Source of the DNA: CAMBRF01 sp964404035
Lineage (GTDB): Bacteria > Verrucomicrobiota > Kiritimatiellia > CAIKKV01 > CAITUY01
NCBI GenBank assembly: GCA_964404035.1
Contig: CAYOIT010000020.1
Coordinates: 1-43,225, forward strand
Length of the DNA: 43,225 nt
Direction of reading: 5' to 3'
In this document: positions 7,981 through 16,117 of the stretch, in pieces
How the letters are laid out: the number at the start of each line of letters is the position of its first letter
How positions within the stretch are numbered: position 1 is the first letter of the stretch
Notes under the pieces: model-generated
What the model was told of the DNA's origin: nothing
What the model saw: only the letters and a program-made list of their open reading frames with translations
The model's database searches: none
Translations under genes and position numbers: made by a program

Positions 7981-9130
7981 CCGGATTACAGCGATTGCGC
8001 CGTCCCTGACCCTGGCGATCGATGCCAAGGCAAAGGCGCTGGCGGCAGCGGGGCAGAACGTTTGCGGGTTCGGGGCGGGCGAGCCGGATTTCGATACCCC
8101 TGAGCACATCAAGGAAGCGGCCATCAAGGCCCTGCGGGATGGCAAAACGAAGTATGCGCCCAATGACGGCGTTCTCGAGTTGCGATCGGCGATCGCCGAG
8201 AAACTGGCCTCGGAGAACAAACTCTCCTACAAGACCGAACAGATTCTGGTCAGCAACGGGGCCAAGCACTCCCTTTTCAACATCTTCATGGCCCTCTGTC
8301 GGGACGGCGATGAGATCATCATTCCCGCCCCGTTCTGGCTCAGCTATCCGGAGATGGTGCGCGTCGCCGGCGGCAAGCCGGTGATGGTGCGCGGCAGCGA
8401 GGCTCACGGGCTCAAGGTGACTCCCGACCAGCTGACGGCGGCGATTACCCCACGGACCAAGGCCCTGATCCTCAACAGCCCCTCCAATCCCACCGGGATG
8501 GTCTACACGCAGCAGGAACTGCGCGCGCTGGCCGAGGTGGCGGTGCGGAACAACCTGTATATCGTCTCCGATGAGATCTATGAGCGGATGGTCTATGACG
8601 GGGCGGAAGCGACCAGTGTGGGGAGTCTTTCGCCGGAGATCTTCAAGCGAACCATCACCGTCAACGGGTTCAGCAAGCCTTACGCGATGACGGGGTGGCG
8701 GCTGGGATATTACGCGGGACCGATCGAGATCGTGAAAGCCGGCTCGGCGCTGCAGAGCCACAGCACGTCGGCTCCGAACACTTTTGCCCAATATGGAGCC
8801 ATCGCCGCGTTGCGCGGACCCCAGGACTGCGTGGCCCGAATGGTGACGGCGTTCAACGAGCGCCGCCAGTATCTTCATAAACGGCTTGCGGCCATGCCGG
8901 GGGTCACCTGCGTCCGTCCCACCGGGGCTTTCTACGTGTTCCCCAATATTTCCGCATTTGGCCTGAAGTCGGTTGTCTTTGCCGAGCGGCTGCTGGAGTC
9001 CGAGAAAGTGGCCGTCGTGCCGGGGTTGCCCTTCGGTGCCGATGAAAACATCCGCCTCTCCTACGCCTGCAGCCTGGCGAATATCGAAGAGGGAATGAAG
9101 CGGCTGGAGCGCTTCCTGGCGACGCTGTAG
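7967..9130 (+). CDS. Class I aminotransferase, aspartate aminotransferase-like (PLP)
   Basis: The 387-aa protein is a fold-type I PLP enzyme of the AspB group. It has GAGEPDFDTPEHI near the N-terminus, YAPNDGVLELRSAIAEK, SNGAKHSLFN, NSPSNPTGMVY with the PLP-contacting Asn, SDEIYERMVYDG, and the Schiff-base Lys237 in FSKPYAMTGWRLGYYAG. The substrate-carboxylate Arg is in ENIRLSYACS. It probably interconverts aspartate/oxaloacetate with glutamate/2-oxoglutarate, though related enzymes also use aromatic amino acids or prephenate. The ATG at 7967 lies inside the end of the NDK-like gene, implying cotranscription. Confidence 0.92.
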   Translation: MDLNDRITAIAPSLTLAIDAKAKALAAAGQNVCGFGAGEPDFDTPEHIKEAAIKALRDGKTKYAPNDGVLELRSAIAEKLASENKLSYKTEQILVSNGAKHSLFNIFMALCRDGDEIIIPAPFWLSYPEMVRVAGGKPVMVRGSEAHGLKVTPDQLTAAITPRTKALILNSPSNPTGMVYTQQELRALAEVAVRNNLYIVSDEIYERMVYDGAEATSVGSLSPEIFKRTITVNGFSKPYAMTGWRLGYYAGPIEIVKAGSALQSHSTSAPNTFAQYGAIAALRGPQDCVARMVTAFNERRQYLHKRLAAMPGVTCVRPTGAFYVFPNISAFGLKSVVFAERLLESEKVAVVPGLPFGADENIRLSYACSLANIEEGMKRLERFLATL

Positions 9131-9133
9131 GAA

Positions 9134-9166
9134 GGGGGGCGGCCTCGCGCGTCTGCCTGGCCCCCC
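9134..9166. terminator. Possible bidirectional terminator stem between aminotransferase and grpE
   Basis: GGGGGGC (9134-9140) pairs with GCCCCCC (9160-9166) around a 19-base loop in the short spacer between the two convergent genes. No clear T-run follows, so this is only a candidate. Confidence 0.35.
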
Positions 9167-9176
9167 GTCTTGTGGG

Positions 9177-9815
9177 CTAGCCCTTCTTTTCCGGCGCCGG
9201 TTCCTGGGCAGGGGCAGAGGGCGGCGCGGCATTCGGGGCCATGGCCGGCCCGGAGGAAACGATCACCTGGGCGGCGCGCAGCACGAACGAGCCGAGCTTG
9301 TATCCCCGCCGTGTTTCCTGGATGACCGTGTTCTCAGGCTGTTCCTCTGAAGGTAACTGCGTGATGCACTCGTGCAGGTGCGGATCGAAGGCCTGATCCT
9401 TGGTGTCGATGACCGTCACCCCTGCTTTTTCAACCGCCTGGTGGAATTGTTTGAGAATCCCCTCAAAGCCCTCGATCACCGTGTGCTTGATATGATGTTT
9501 GTGGGCCGACTGGATGCCCAGTTCGAAATGATCGATCACCGGCAGGATGTCCTTGAGGATCTTTTCACTCGCCCGGCGTGACTGATCTTCGCGATCACGG
9601 ACCATCCTCTTGCGGAAGTTGTCGAAATCCGCCTGGAGACGAAGCAGCCGGTCTTTCAATACGGCGATCTCCTCATCCCGCGGGTCGACGTCCTGCGCCG
9701 TTTCGGGGCTGGACGTCTCAGGGGTCATTTCGGCGGTTTCCCCGCCGGCGTCGGGTTGAACAGGAGTCTGTTCCTCTGGTGTTACGTCATCCATTTTCTT
9801 TTTCCGCCAAAACAT
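9177..9815 (-). CDS. grpE: Nucleotide exchange factor GrpE
   Basis: GrpE releases ADP from DnaK. The 212-aa protein starts with an acidic, Pro/Glu/Thr-rich disordered segment (to about residue 65). The long coiled-coil helix follows (EEIAVLKDRLLRLQADFDNFRKRM), then the four-helix region and the beta-wing signature (HECITQLPSEE, NTVIQETRRGYKLGSFVLRAAQVIVSSG). A short Pro/Ala-rich tail ends in EKKG. The ATG at 9815 starts MFWRKKK; a GTG at 9842 would add nine residues. No dnaK, dnaJ or hrcA is adjacent, so the gene is separated from the usual heat-shock cluster. Confidence 0.94.
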   Translation of the reverse strand: MFWRKKKMDDVTPEEQTPVQPDAGGETAEMTPETSSPETAQDVDPRDEEIAVLKDRLLRLQADFDNFRKRMVRDREDQSRRASEKILKDILPVIDHFELGIQSAHKHHIKHTVIEGFEGILKQFHQAVEKAGVTVIDTKDQAFDPHLHECITQLPSEEQPENTVIQETRRGYKLGSFVLRAAQVIVSSGPAMAPNAAPPSAPAQEPAPEKKG

Positions 9816-9965
9816 GTTTCCATTCAATCCAGTCCGTTTCACACAAGCCTGATCGCGTATCGGGGAGCACTCTAGCGTGTTTCGCCCTGCATCTCAAGCC
9901 GGAAGGGCGAACCCGGATTCGTGCGGGCGCATCTGTGGCGTGGTGCAAGTGAACGGGCGCAGTAC

Positions 9966-10011
9966 GGCCGGCGCTACGCCGCCGGCCGGGGCGGGCGACG
10001 TAGCGCCCGCC
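9966..10011. repeat. GC-rich double hairpin (REP-like palindromic element)
   Basis: Two perfect eight-pair hairpins stand side by side. GGCCGGCG (9966-9973) pairs with CGCCGGCC (9980-9987) and GGCGGGCG (9990-9997) pairs with CGCCCGCC (10004-10011). The first loop carries CTACG and the second CGTAG, so the two halves are related in inverse orientation. The element sits between divergent grpE and the YaiI-family gene and looks like a dispersed palindromic repeat. Confidence 0.6.
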
Positions 10012-10086
10012 CTACTGGCGTTCGCCTCGGTTCATAACAGAATGTGCTGGCATTCTGCAGGGCGAAAGCAAGAATACCGGTCATAG

Positions 10087-10584
10087 ATGCATGCCCCGGT
10101 ATCCTCCGGGGAGAGTGAGGAGTGCCGCTTGCTTCATATTTTTGTCGATGCCGATGCCTGCCCGGTGAAGCCCGAGGTCTACCGGGTGGCAAAACGCTAT
10201 CGGCTCAACGTCACGTTGGTGGCCAACTCCCGGATGCGTTTCCCCGACGACGCCGGGATCACGCTCGAGGTCGTGGGAGGGGGCTCGGATGCGGCCGATG
10301 ACTGGATTGTCGAACATGCGCAGCCCCATGACATCGTCGTGACCACCGATGTTCCGCTGGCGAGCCGCTGCATTGCCCTGGGGGCTTGCGTAATCGGGCC
10401 GACCGGGAAACCCTTCACGCCGGGCAATATCGGTCAGGCGGTGGCCATGCGTGACCTGTTGTCGGAACTCCGTGGCGCCGGGGAAATCACGGGAGGGCCT
10501 CCACCGCTCACGAATCGCGACCGGTCGCAGTTTCTCCAGCAACTTGACGAAACCATACAGTCCATTCGCCGGAAGCAGGCGTGA
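10087..10584 (+). CDS. YaiI/YqxD family protein (UPF0178, DUF188)
   Basis: The product shows the family hallmarks: HIFVDADACPVKPEVYRVAKR at the N-terminus, NVTLVANSRM, then VGGGSDAADDWIVEHAQPHDIVVTTDVPLASR, GTGK-type loop PTGKPFTPGNI and the C-terminal RDRSQFLQQLD. The fold is PIN-like with conserved aspartates, but the biological role is not established. The start is uncertain. ATG 10087 gives 165 aa, whereas the TTG at 10129 has GAGGAG (10117-10122) just upstream and begins at the usual family N-terminus (151 aa). The FAD oxidoreductase gene follows after 28 bases. Confidence 0.9.
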   Translation: MHAPVSSGESEECRLLHIFVDADACPVKPEVYRVAKRYRLNVTLVANSRMRFPDDAGITLEVVGGGSDAADDWIVEHAQPHDIVVTTDVPLASRCIALGACVIGPTGKPFTPGNIGQAVAMRDLLSELRGAGEITGGPPPLTNRDRSQFLQQLDETIQSIRRKQA

Positions 10585-10612
10585 CCCCCGACCCTTCCGC
10601 CAGAAAGCCCGT

Positions 10613-11905
10613 ATGAATGATACAGAACATGGCCCCTTCGGACAGATTCCGGTGTTGGGTGACTATGATGTGGTGGTCTGCGGCGGCGGGCCGGCGGGTT
10701 GTGCCGCCGCCATCGGAGCCGCGCGCCACGGGGCGAAGACACTGCTGATCGAGAAATACGGCTTTCTCGGCGGCGCGACCGTGGCCCAGCTTGTCTCCGT
10801 GGTGCTCAGCACGAACGGCATCGACTTCCAGGGCCTCTGGCACGAGTGGGCGCGACGGCTGCTGGTCGCCCGTGCCATGGCCCCGCTGATCCGCACCCCT
10901 TCTCCCTTGTATCCCGATAGTTCGTGGTTCCGAACGTCCGTCGATTCGGAAGGGGTCAAACGGGTCTGGGACGATCTGGTGGAAGAGGCCGGTGTCCAAA
11001 CACTGCTGCTGGCGCATGTGTGCGGGGTCCGCGTTGACGGGGGACGCATCACCGGCGTCGTGGTCCACACCCGCGCCGGGCTGCGGCTGGTCGGGGCGCG
11101 GCGTGTGATTGACACCACGGGCGACGCCGCAGTCTGTCATGAGGCGGGTGTGTCGTGGGATCGCGGCGTGGCGGGTAAGCCGTGGCCGCAGCAGGTCTCG
11201 CTGGTGCGCCGGATGGGCGGGGTCCCGGCGCCGGGGACCGAGGGCGGCCGTCCGTTGGGTGGCGGCGGCACGGTTGCCTACAGGCCCGAGACACTGGGTC
11301 GTGTGGACCGTCTGCGGGTCGATCCGCTCGATCCCTTTGCCGTTTCCGCCGCCATGCGCGAGGCGCGCCGTGAAATCCGGCGACAAGCCGAAGCGCTGCC
11401 GGCGGGGCAATATCTCGTGGATACCGCCGCTGAACTCGGGATTCGCACCTCGCGCATCGTGCAGGGGCTGGCCCGCGTGACGGACGACGATGTCTGGGCC
11501 CTGCGCAAGGCTCCCGACGGCATTGCCCGATCGTCGTGGGAGATTGATATCCACCCGCCGGATGACGAGCGCCCGTTGCCGGAACGCTGGTTCCACAGCC
11601 GGAGCGCGGCCTACGCGGCCTTCACCTGCCGCCTGGCCGAAGGCGATGGGTTTGATATTCCGTATGGTTGCCTGGTGACGGCGGGTGTGGACCATCTGCT
11701 GGTGGCGGGGCGTTGTCTCTCGGCCGGGTACCTAGCCCAAGGCTCGCTCAGGATTCAGCAAACCTGCATGAGCACCGGCCAGGCCGCCGGCGTGGCGGCG
11801 GCCTTAAGCCTGCAGGCCGATACCACCCCGCGCGAACTCGCCTCCCCGGTCCTCGTGGCGCAGTTGAAGCAAGACCGTGACGTGGAGCCCGCCTTCCCTC
11901 TTTGA
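10613..11905 (+). CDS. FAD-dependent oxidoreductase (FAD_oxidored family)
   Basis: The 430-aa protein starts with a Rossmann dinucleotide-binding motif (DVVVCGGGPAGCAAAIGAA, ending in the acidic IEKYGFLGG). It carries RRVIDTTGDAAVCHEAG in the middle and the family's C-terminal FAD segment (HLLVAGRCLSAGYLAQG, then QTCMSTGQAAGVAAAL). Members are frequent in Planctomycetes and Verrucomicrobia, often beside carbohydrate genes, but substrates are mostly unknown. No export signal is visible. The ATG at 10613 fits the motif position; upstream in-frame sequence lies inside the YaiI-family gene. A paralogue of similar length is encoded at 14438-15733 on the other strand, with the MFS transporter between them. 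Confidence 0.88.
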   Translation: MNDTEHGPFGQIPVLGDYDVVVCGGGPAGCAAAIGAARHGAKTLLIEKYGFLGGATVAQLVSVVLSTNGIDFQGLWHEWARRLLVARAMAPLIRTPSPLYPDSSWFRTSVDSEGVKRVWDDLVEEAGVQTLLLAHVCGVRVDGGRITGVVVHTRAGLRLVGARRVIDTTGDAAVCHEAGVSWDRGVAGKPWPQQVSLVRRMGGVPAPGTEGGRPLGGGGTVAYRPETLGRVDRLRVDPLDPFAVSAAMREARREIRRQAEALPAGQYLVDTAAELGIRTSRIVQGLARVTDDDVWALRKAPDGIARSSWEIDIHPPDDERPLPERWFHSRSAAYAAFTCRLAEGDGFDIPYGCLVTAGVDHLLVAGRCLSAGYLAQGSLRIQQTCMSTGQAAGVAAALSLQADTTPRELASPVLVAQLKQDRDVEPAFPL

Positions 11906-11914
11906 TTCTAAGCG

Positions 11915-13099
11915 TCAAAGGCGGGATGGGGTTCGGGGTAGCAGGAGCGCGGCGACGAGGACTCCGACGACGACCACATCGAGGGTCGCGAGGGACGCGC
12001 CCTCCAGGCCTCCGATCCAGCAGGTTCCCGCAATGCCCGCGAGCGGGCCGGTAAGATTGCCAATCCCAATCACGGCTTCGTGCAGGCCGCCGTGTTCAGC
12101 TTTGCCACCCCCGTAGTCGAGGGAATAGAAGATGGAGGCCGAATAGATCAGGCCCAGGGCCAGCCCGAAGACGGTCAGGGAAAACAGGACCAGCGGCAGT
12201 GAGGCGGTCAACATGATGCCCGCGAAGGCGATCGGGGCCAGCAGCAAGGCCGCCAGGTTCCACCCGCGATGGTAGTGCCAGCGTTCCCAGCGACCGAACA
12301 GGAAGAAGGCCAACGACCGGGCCAGGTAGAACGCACAGGTCATCATGATCACCAGCCGGGGGGAACGGCCCACCCGTTCGCCCAGTGCCGGGAGCAGGGG
12401 CAGCAGCACGGCAATCATCACGTAGGTGAGCGCATTTCCCAGCCAGGCGGCATGCATGAACCGACGTTTGATGCCGGGCGGAATGCCGGCGGTGGAGAGT
12501 GCCGGAGCCTCCGGTGCGGCGCCGGAGGCGGCCGGGACGGCCGCCCGGCGAGTGAGGAGGAACACCAGCGACACCCCGTGCAGGAGGCCCGGGATCCACA
12601 CCACCGAGGAAGGATTCCAACCCACCAGAAAGCTGCTCAGCAGCAGACCCACGGTGTTGGCCAACGCCCAGGTGATGTTGTAGGCCGCAATCCGCTGCGG
12701 TTTCGAGAGCCCGGCGGGGGCATGGAACACCGCGGATTCCAAGGCCGGCCAGCACGCACTGACCACCACGCCGTACATAAACGCGAGCACAAACGGGGTG
12801 TAATGCCAGGCCGGCAACCAGCCTGTGAGCAGTAAGAGGGCGTTGATGGCGAAGGCGGCACCGAGCAGACGGTCGGCGCCGATGCGGTCCGCCAGCCGCC
12901 CTCCGTAACAGGCACCGGGAACAATGGAGAGGCCGAAGCACATGCTCAGCCACAGGTTCTCGCTATCGGTGTAGTGGAAGACCGCGCGGGTCCAGAAGAA
13001 GACGGTGGCGGCAAAGATCGTCATGCAGATCGAGTTGGCCGTTGTCAGGGCGTAATAGAAGGCGAGGGAATGAGCGGCGGGGGGATGATGAGGTTTCAT
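11915..13099 (-). CDS. MFS transporter
   Basis: The 394-aa protein is strongly hydrophobic with about twelve predicted helices. GGRLADRIGADRLLG lies between TM2 and TM3 as the MFS signature loop, and a cytoplasmic Pro/Ala-rich loop separates the halves (about residues 190-215). The second half includes LFGRWERW. The start is the ATG at 13099 (MKPHHPP); the open frame upstream reads through repeat-rich intergenic DNA and is unlikely to be translated. It is convergent with the FAD oxidoreductase (9-base spacer). The substrate cannot be inferred; sugar or organic acid transport would suit the neighbours. Confidence 0.85.
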   Translation of the reverse strand: MKPHHPPAAHSLAFYYALTTANSICMTIFAATVFFWTRAVFHYTDSENLWLSMCFGLSIVPGACYGGRLADRIGADRLLGAAFAINALLLLTGWLPAWHYTPFVLAFMYGVVVSACWPALESAVFHAPAGLSKPQRIAAYNITWALANTVGLLLSSFLVGWNPSSVVWIPGLLHGVSLVFLLTRRAAVPAASGAAPEAPALSTAGIPPGIKRRFMHAAWLGNALTYVMIAVLLPLLPALGERVGRSPRLVIMMTCAFYLARSLAFFLFGRWERWHYHRGWNLAALLLAPIAFAGIMLTASLPLVLFSLTVFGLALGLIYSASIFYSLDYGGGKAEHGGLHEAVIGIGNLTGPLAGIAGTCWIGGLEGASLATLDVVVVGVLVAALLLPRTPSRL

Positions 13100-13264
13100 A
13101 GCTGAAGCTTGGTGAACATGGAGCGACAGGGTACCGCGAAGCGGGACGAGAGACAATAGTGGAAGGAGGAGGAGATTCCCCGGTTTTCGGATCCCCAGAC
13201 AGAAGACTTCTTCACCACTGATAGGGAAATGAAGAAATCCAGACAGGAAGATAGCATGTCGGGT

Positions 13265-13300
13265 GATGTGTTCGTCTGGCGGACGCCAGACGAACACATC
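13265..13300. repeat. Perfect 16-base inverted repeat with 4-base loop
   Basis: GATGTGTTCGTCTGGC at 13265-13280 and its exact complement at 13285-13300 flank the loop GGAC, making a very stable stem inside the larger inverted repeat. It could terminate transcription or be a dispersed element; no T-run follows. Confidence 0.75.
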
Positions 13301-13377
13301 GCCCAATGAGACTTCTTGTAATCTGGGAAAACAGGGTGATAGGCCCTGCTTGCCTTTCCATGATTCCCAGGGAACGG

Positions 13378-13425
13378 TTGCGGCATTTTCCCTGGGGTGT
13401 ATTCCACGCCAGGAAAATGCCGCAA
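13378..13425. repeat. Inverted repeat TTGCGGCATTTTCC with 13-base loop
   Basis: The arm 13378-13395 pairs with 13409-13425 apart from a one-base bulge (CCC against GG in the middle). It is the third stem nested within the 13214-13469 structure. CTGGGAA (13323-13329) and TTCCCAG (13364-13370) form a further weaker pair. Confidence 0.65.
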
Positions 13426-13580
13426 CATTGGACTTCTCCCGCGTGGATTTCTTCATTTCCCCATCAGTGGTGCCTCCTCCAGCTTCCGCTCTTGTCGTTG
13501 ACAAACTGGTTCGTGATGACCAATGCTGGGGCAGGTTCGGAGCACCGCAGCGTCCCTGGAGAGTTGGGCCCCTAGACATC

Positions 13581-14241
13581 ATGAGCAACATCACCATGCT
13601 TGACTGGGAGGTTGGCTGGACCGCCGACCCTTCGCAATCCCCCGTGCGTTTCGTGCCCGCCACCGTGCCTGGCGCCGTTCAACTGGACTGGGCGCGCGCC
13701 GAAGGGTGGCCGCCCTATTGGTACGCCGACAACTTCCTCCAATACGCCTGGATGGCTGATCGCTATTGGGTTTATCGGGCCACCGTGCCTCGTGTGTCGC
13801 TGGCCGCAGAGGAACGCCTGTTCTTCATGTCACGCGGCGTGGACTACGAGTGCGAGGTGCGCCTTGACGGCAAGCCATGCCATCATCAGGCTGGCATGCA
13901 CACACCCTTTGAGATCGATCTCACCGCTGTCGCCGCCACGGGCGGCACACTGGAGGTTATTATTGCTCCCGCCCCGCCGGGCGAGGGGCAACCCGTCTCG
14001 CGCCATTGGCCCACTTGAAATCGTGGTTCATCTGCAGGCTGACGGCAACCGCTTCCGACTGGGAAGCTGGGCCTGTCCCGGCAGTGCGGAGGGAACCAAC
14101 TGCGCCGGTCCGGTCATGCGTGGGGTCGTTCCCCCGCGAATCGCGGAAACCTTCGAGTTGATCCTTGATGTGGTCGACCGGCCGGAATGGTCATCCCTCT
14201 ACACGTTAGCCTTTACCCGAACCGCTGCGCCCGCTCCCTAA
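13581..14241 (+). pseudogene. GH2/beta-mannosidase-like fragment, frameshifted and lacking the catalytic domain
   Basis: The first frame (13581-14018) encodes about 145 residues resembling the N-terminal sugar-binding domain of beta-mannosidases. It shows VPATVPGAVQLDW, a DRYWVYRATV-type strand, FFMSRGVDYECEVRLDGK and HTPFEIDLT. It ends at TGA 14016-14018 within a degenerate stretch. A different frame (from about 14005 to 14241) then continues with LEIVVHLQADGNRFRLGSW and ends in SSLYTLAFTR. The TIM barrel of about 400 residues expected of a working enzyme is absent. A deletion plus frameshift is the simplest explanation. The second piece is not clearly from the same original gene, and a functional small carbohydrate-binding protein is a less likely alternative. 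Confidence 0.6.
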
Positions 14242-14278
14242 CCAGGCATAGCCGGAGCCAGAAGGCAGAATCGAATCT

Positions 14279-14335
14279 GGAACTCAGGAACTCATGGCAA
14301 GAAATCCCGCCTCTGCTCCTGATTTCCTGAGTTCC
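14279..14335. repeat. Perfect 12-base inverted repeat
   Basis: GGAACTCAGGAA (14279-14290) and TTCCTGAGTTCC (14324-14335) are exact complements separated by 33 bases, in the spacer between the GH2 fragment and the convergent oxidoreductase. It may act as a terminator for either gene or be a mobile palindrome. Confidence 0.65.
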
Positions 14336-14437
14336 CGATTGAACCTCCGCTGTCGTTCAGGTGCGACGCCGTTACCTTTTTGAGATGGATTCTATTTATC
14401 AGGAACCAAACAAGGCTCGATTGGCGCAGAGGGGGCT

Positions 14438-15733
14438 CTAAGGGAGAAAGGCCCCTTCGGCTCTCAATCTTGCGCGCAGGGCGTCTGTGTCGATACTGCG
14501 GAAGTCGTCGGCTCCTTGTGTGATCAGAAGGGCCGCCGCCGTTCCTGCGGCCTGTCCCACTGTCATGCAGGGCGGCATCACCCGGATGGCGGACTGCGCT
14601 TCGCGATCGGCCGACACCGAACGACCGGCGACGATCACGTTCTTCAGGCCTTGAGGCAGAAGGCAGCCGTAGGGGATGCCCTGGAACTCACCCTTGGCGT
14701 AGCGGGCGTCGTGTTTCTCTTTTTCCCAGTTCCATTCCCCCCGGCGTTCACGGAGTCGGTTGGCCAAGGATGGATGGATGTCGATGAAGAAGCTGTTGAG
14801 CGAAATCTCGTCCTTGAAACGGCGGCGCGCGTGGTAGTCGTCGACGGAGAGGACGTATTCACCGACAATCCGCCTGGTTTCGCGGACCCCCAGAAGGGTC
14901 GCCGTCTGGATAAGCTCCGCCCGGCTTGAACCCGGAAGATACTTCCTGAAGGCGTTGCGGAACTGTTTCGCCTCGAGGCGGCCGTCGATCATGGCCTTGG
15001 TGACGCTGCGGACATCGGTGCCGTCGACATCCCAGAGATGGCCGCCGTTGATGCGGAACTTCGGATGGAAGAAATCGTCCTTGATCAGGGGAAACTCCGG
15101 ATCATCGACCATGAGCTGCTTGAAACCGGCCGGCGCGCCTTCGGTCGAGATGCCCCCCATGACCATACACAGCGAGACCGGCTGCAGGTCGCCGTCCTTG
15201 TCGCCCTTGACCGTCTTGGCGCCGGCGAAATGGCAAAGGTCGGCGTCGCCGGTGCCGTCGATGAAGAACCTGGCCTTTACGACGGACAGTCCGTCTTTGT
15301 TGGCGATGATGGCCTCCTTGACGACGCCTCCCGGCGCCGTGACGACGCCGGCCAGGGTGGTGAAGTACAGGAGGTCAAGCCCACTGGCGACGGCCATACG
15401 GTCCATGACGATCTTCAAGGCCTCCGGGTCTATGCCTCCCATGTCCTTGATGTCGTCACTCGGCGGCCTGCCGGCGTCGGCATGAAGGCCGTCGAGCACC
15501 TCCTTGGCGAGGCCGCGATGGATGTACTTCTCGCTATCGTGGAAGCCGCACCAGCCGGGGACAAGCCCTGCGGTGGCCATTCCCCCAAGCATGCCGGTGG
15601 CTTCGACCAGCAAGGTCCTGGCTCCCCCTCGCGCCGCCGCCACGGCCGCGCAGAAGCCCGAAGGTCCTCCGCCTGCGACCAGGACATCGTACCCGCTCAG
15701 TTCCCTTATACCGGAGATCTCGCGTTTGCTCAT
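14438..15733 (-). CDS. FAD-dependent oxidoreductase (FAD_oxidored family), second copy
   Basis: The 431-aa protein begins DVLVAGGGPSGFCAAVAAARGG with the GxGxxG loop and LLVEATGMLGGMAT. It has FFIDGTGDADLCHFAGA, REGTRRI-like LGVRETRRIVGEY, and ends with VIVAGRSVSADREAQSAIR and CMTVGQAAGTAAALL. The layout equals that of the protein at 10613-11905, though the sequences are clearly diverged. The ATG is preceded by GAGGAAA. No signal peptide is visible. The reaction is unknown; neighbouring glycoside hydrolase and transporter genes suggest a sugar or polyol, which is inference. Confidence 0.9.
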   Translation of the reverse strand: MSKREISGIRELSGYDVLVAGGGPSGFCAAVAAARGGARTLLVEATGMLGGMATAGLVPGWCGFHDSEKYIHRGLAKEVLDGLHADAGRPPSDDIKDMGGIDPEALKIVMDRMAVASGLDLLYFTTLAGVVTAPGGVVKEAIIANKDGLSVVKARFFIDGTGDADLCHFAGAKTVKGDKDGDLQPVSLCMVMGGISTEGAPAGFKQLMVDDPEFPLIKDDFFHPKFRINGGHLWDVDGTDVRSVTKAMIDGRLEAKQFRNAFRKYLPGSSRAELIQTATLLGVRETRRIVGEYVLSVDDYHARRRFKDEISLNSFFIDIHPSLANRLRERRGEWNWEKEKHDARYAKGEFQGIPYGCLLPQGLKNVIVAGRSVSADREAQSAIRVMPPCMTVGQAAGTAAALLITQGADDFRSIDTDALRARLRAEGAFLP

Positions 15734-15878
15734 GGCTGTTTCCTCGATTGGCTCCCCATTAATGCCGTGGCCGGCGTGTCATCTCAACTCACTCGAAGCC
15801 GACTCTGCCCAGTTCTTTGGCGTTATCTTGATCTCGACTAAGTGAGTCGTTCTGTAAATCCGGTAACGTATTCCGCAA

Positions 15879-15935
15879 GGTGGACCGAGCTGTCCCCGGC
15901 GCGGTCTGACGCCGGTCGGGACACCGGCGTCCACC
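15879..15935. repeat. GC-rich imperfect palindrome
   Basis: GGTGGAC at 15879-15885 pairs with GTCCACC at 15929-15935, TGTCCC pairs with GGGACA inside it, and the core GACGCCGGT (15908-15916) pairs with ACCGGCGTC (15923-15931). These alternative pairings are typical of dispersed REP-like palindromes. Confidence 0.55.
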
Positions 15936-15956
15936 CAGTCGGATACGTCACTGTAT

Positions 15957-15977
15957 TTACGACACGAAATGTCGTAA
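15957..15977. repeat. Perfect 8-base hairpin
   Basis: TTACGACA (15957-15964) and TGTCGTAA (15970-15977) flank the loop CGAAA. It could be an operator-like palindrome; no adjacent promoter is evident. Confidence 0.5.
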
Positions 15978-16117
15978 CAAGGTATCAAAGCGAACGATCC
16001 GTGCGACAGTCCTTTCGTCCTTGTCCGGCTTGCGGGCCTGCCGCCAGAGCGGCCAATCGAACCCGGCTTACCAGGATGAAGAGCCGTGTTCTTTCGGAAA
16101 TGGGCGTTGCCCGCTGT

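Larger units (their letters stand above)
13214..13469. repeat. Long inverted repeat, 28-base arms enclosing about 200 bases
   Basis: The arm at 13214-13241 (starting ACCACTGATAGGG) is the reverse complement of 13442-13469 (ending CATCAGTGGT) with one mismatch in 28. The enclosed DNA itself carries hairpins, so the whole could fold into a cruciform with side stems. It is not an insertion sequence, because there is no transposase frame inside. Confidence 0.75.
13100..13580. other. Repeat-rich intergenic region between divergent MFS gene and GH2 fragment
   Basis: This 481-base spacer contains no gene I can support. It is a nest of inverted repeats, listed separately: a 28-base arm pair at 13214-13241/13442-13469 enclosing at least three smaller stems. 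Continuous open frames cross it on both strands, but they have no family resemblance. Confidence 0.6.
15734..16117. other. Intergenic region with two palindromic elements, no gene
   Basis: This 384-base spacer lies between the start of the oxidoreductase gene (15733, minus) and the stop of the ATPase gene. A 152-aa frame reading rightward mostly mirrors the ATPase gene and is rejected. The region holds the two palindromes at 15879-15935 and 15957-15977. Confidence 0.5.

Noticed and set aside
10451..10612. N-terminal extension of the first FAD oxidoreductase
   Set aside because: It lies inside the YaiI-family gene. The Rossmann motif is placed normally from the ATG at 10613.
13214..13469. Inverted repeats as ends of an insertion sequence
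   Set aside because: Only about 200 bases lie between the arms and no transposase frame or target-site duplication is apparent.
13100..13663. Long N-terminal extension of the MFS frame through the intergenic region
   Set aside because: The extension is repeat-derived and overlaps the GH2 fragment antisense. The hydrophobic MFS fold starts properly at 13099.
15968..15984. GTCGTAACAAGGTA looks like the 3' end of 16S rRNA
   Set aside because: The 14-base match is not followed by the conserved 16S tail or anti-Shine-Dalgarno, and it partly coincides with a local hairpin. Nothing else in the region resembles rRNA.
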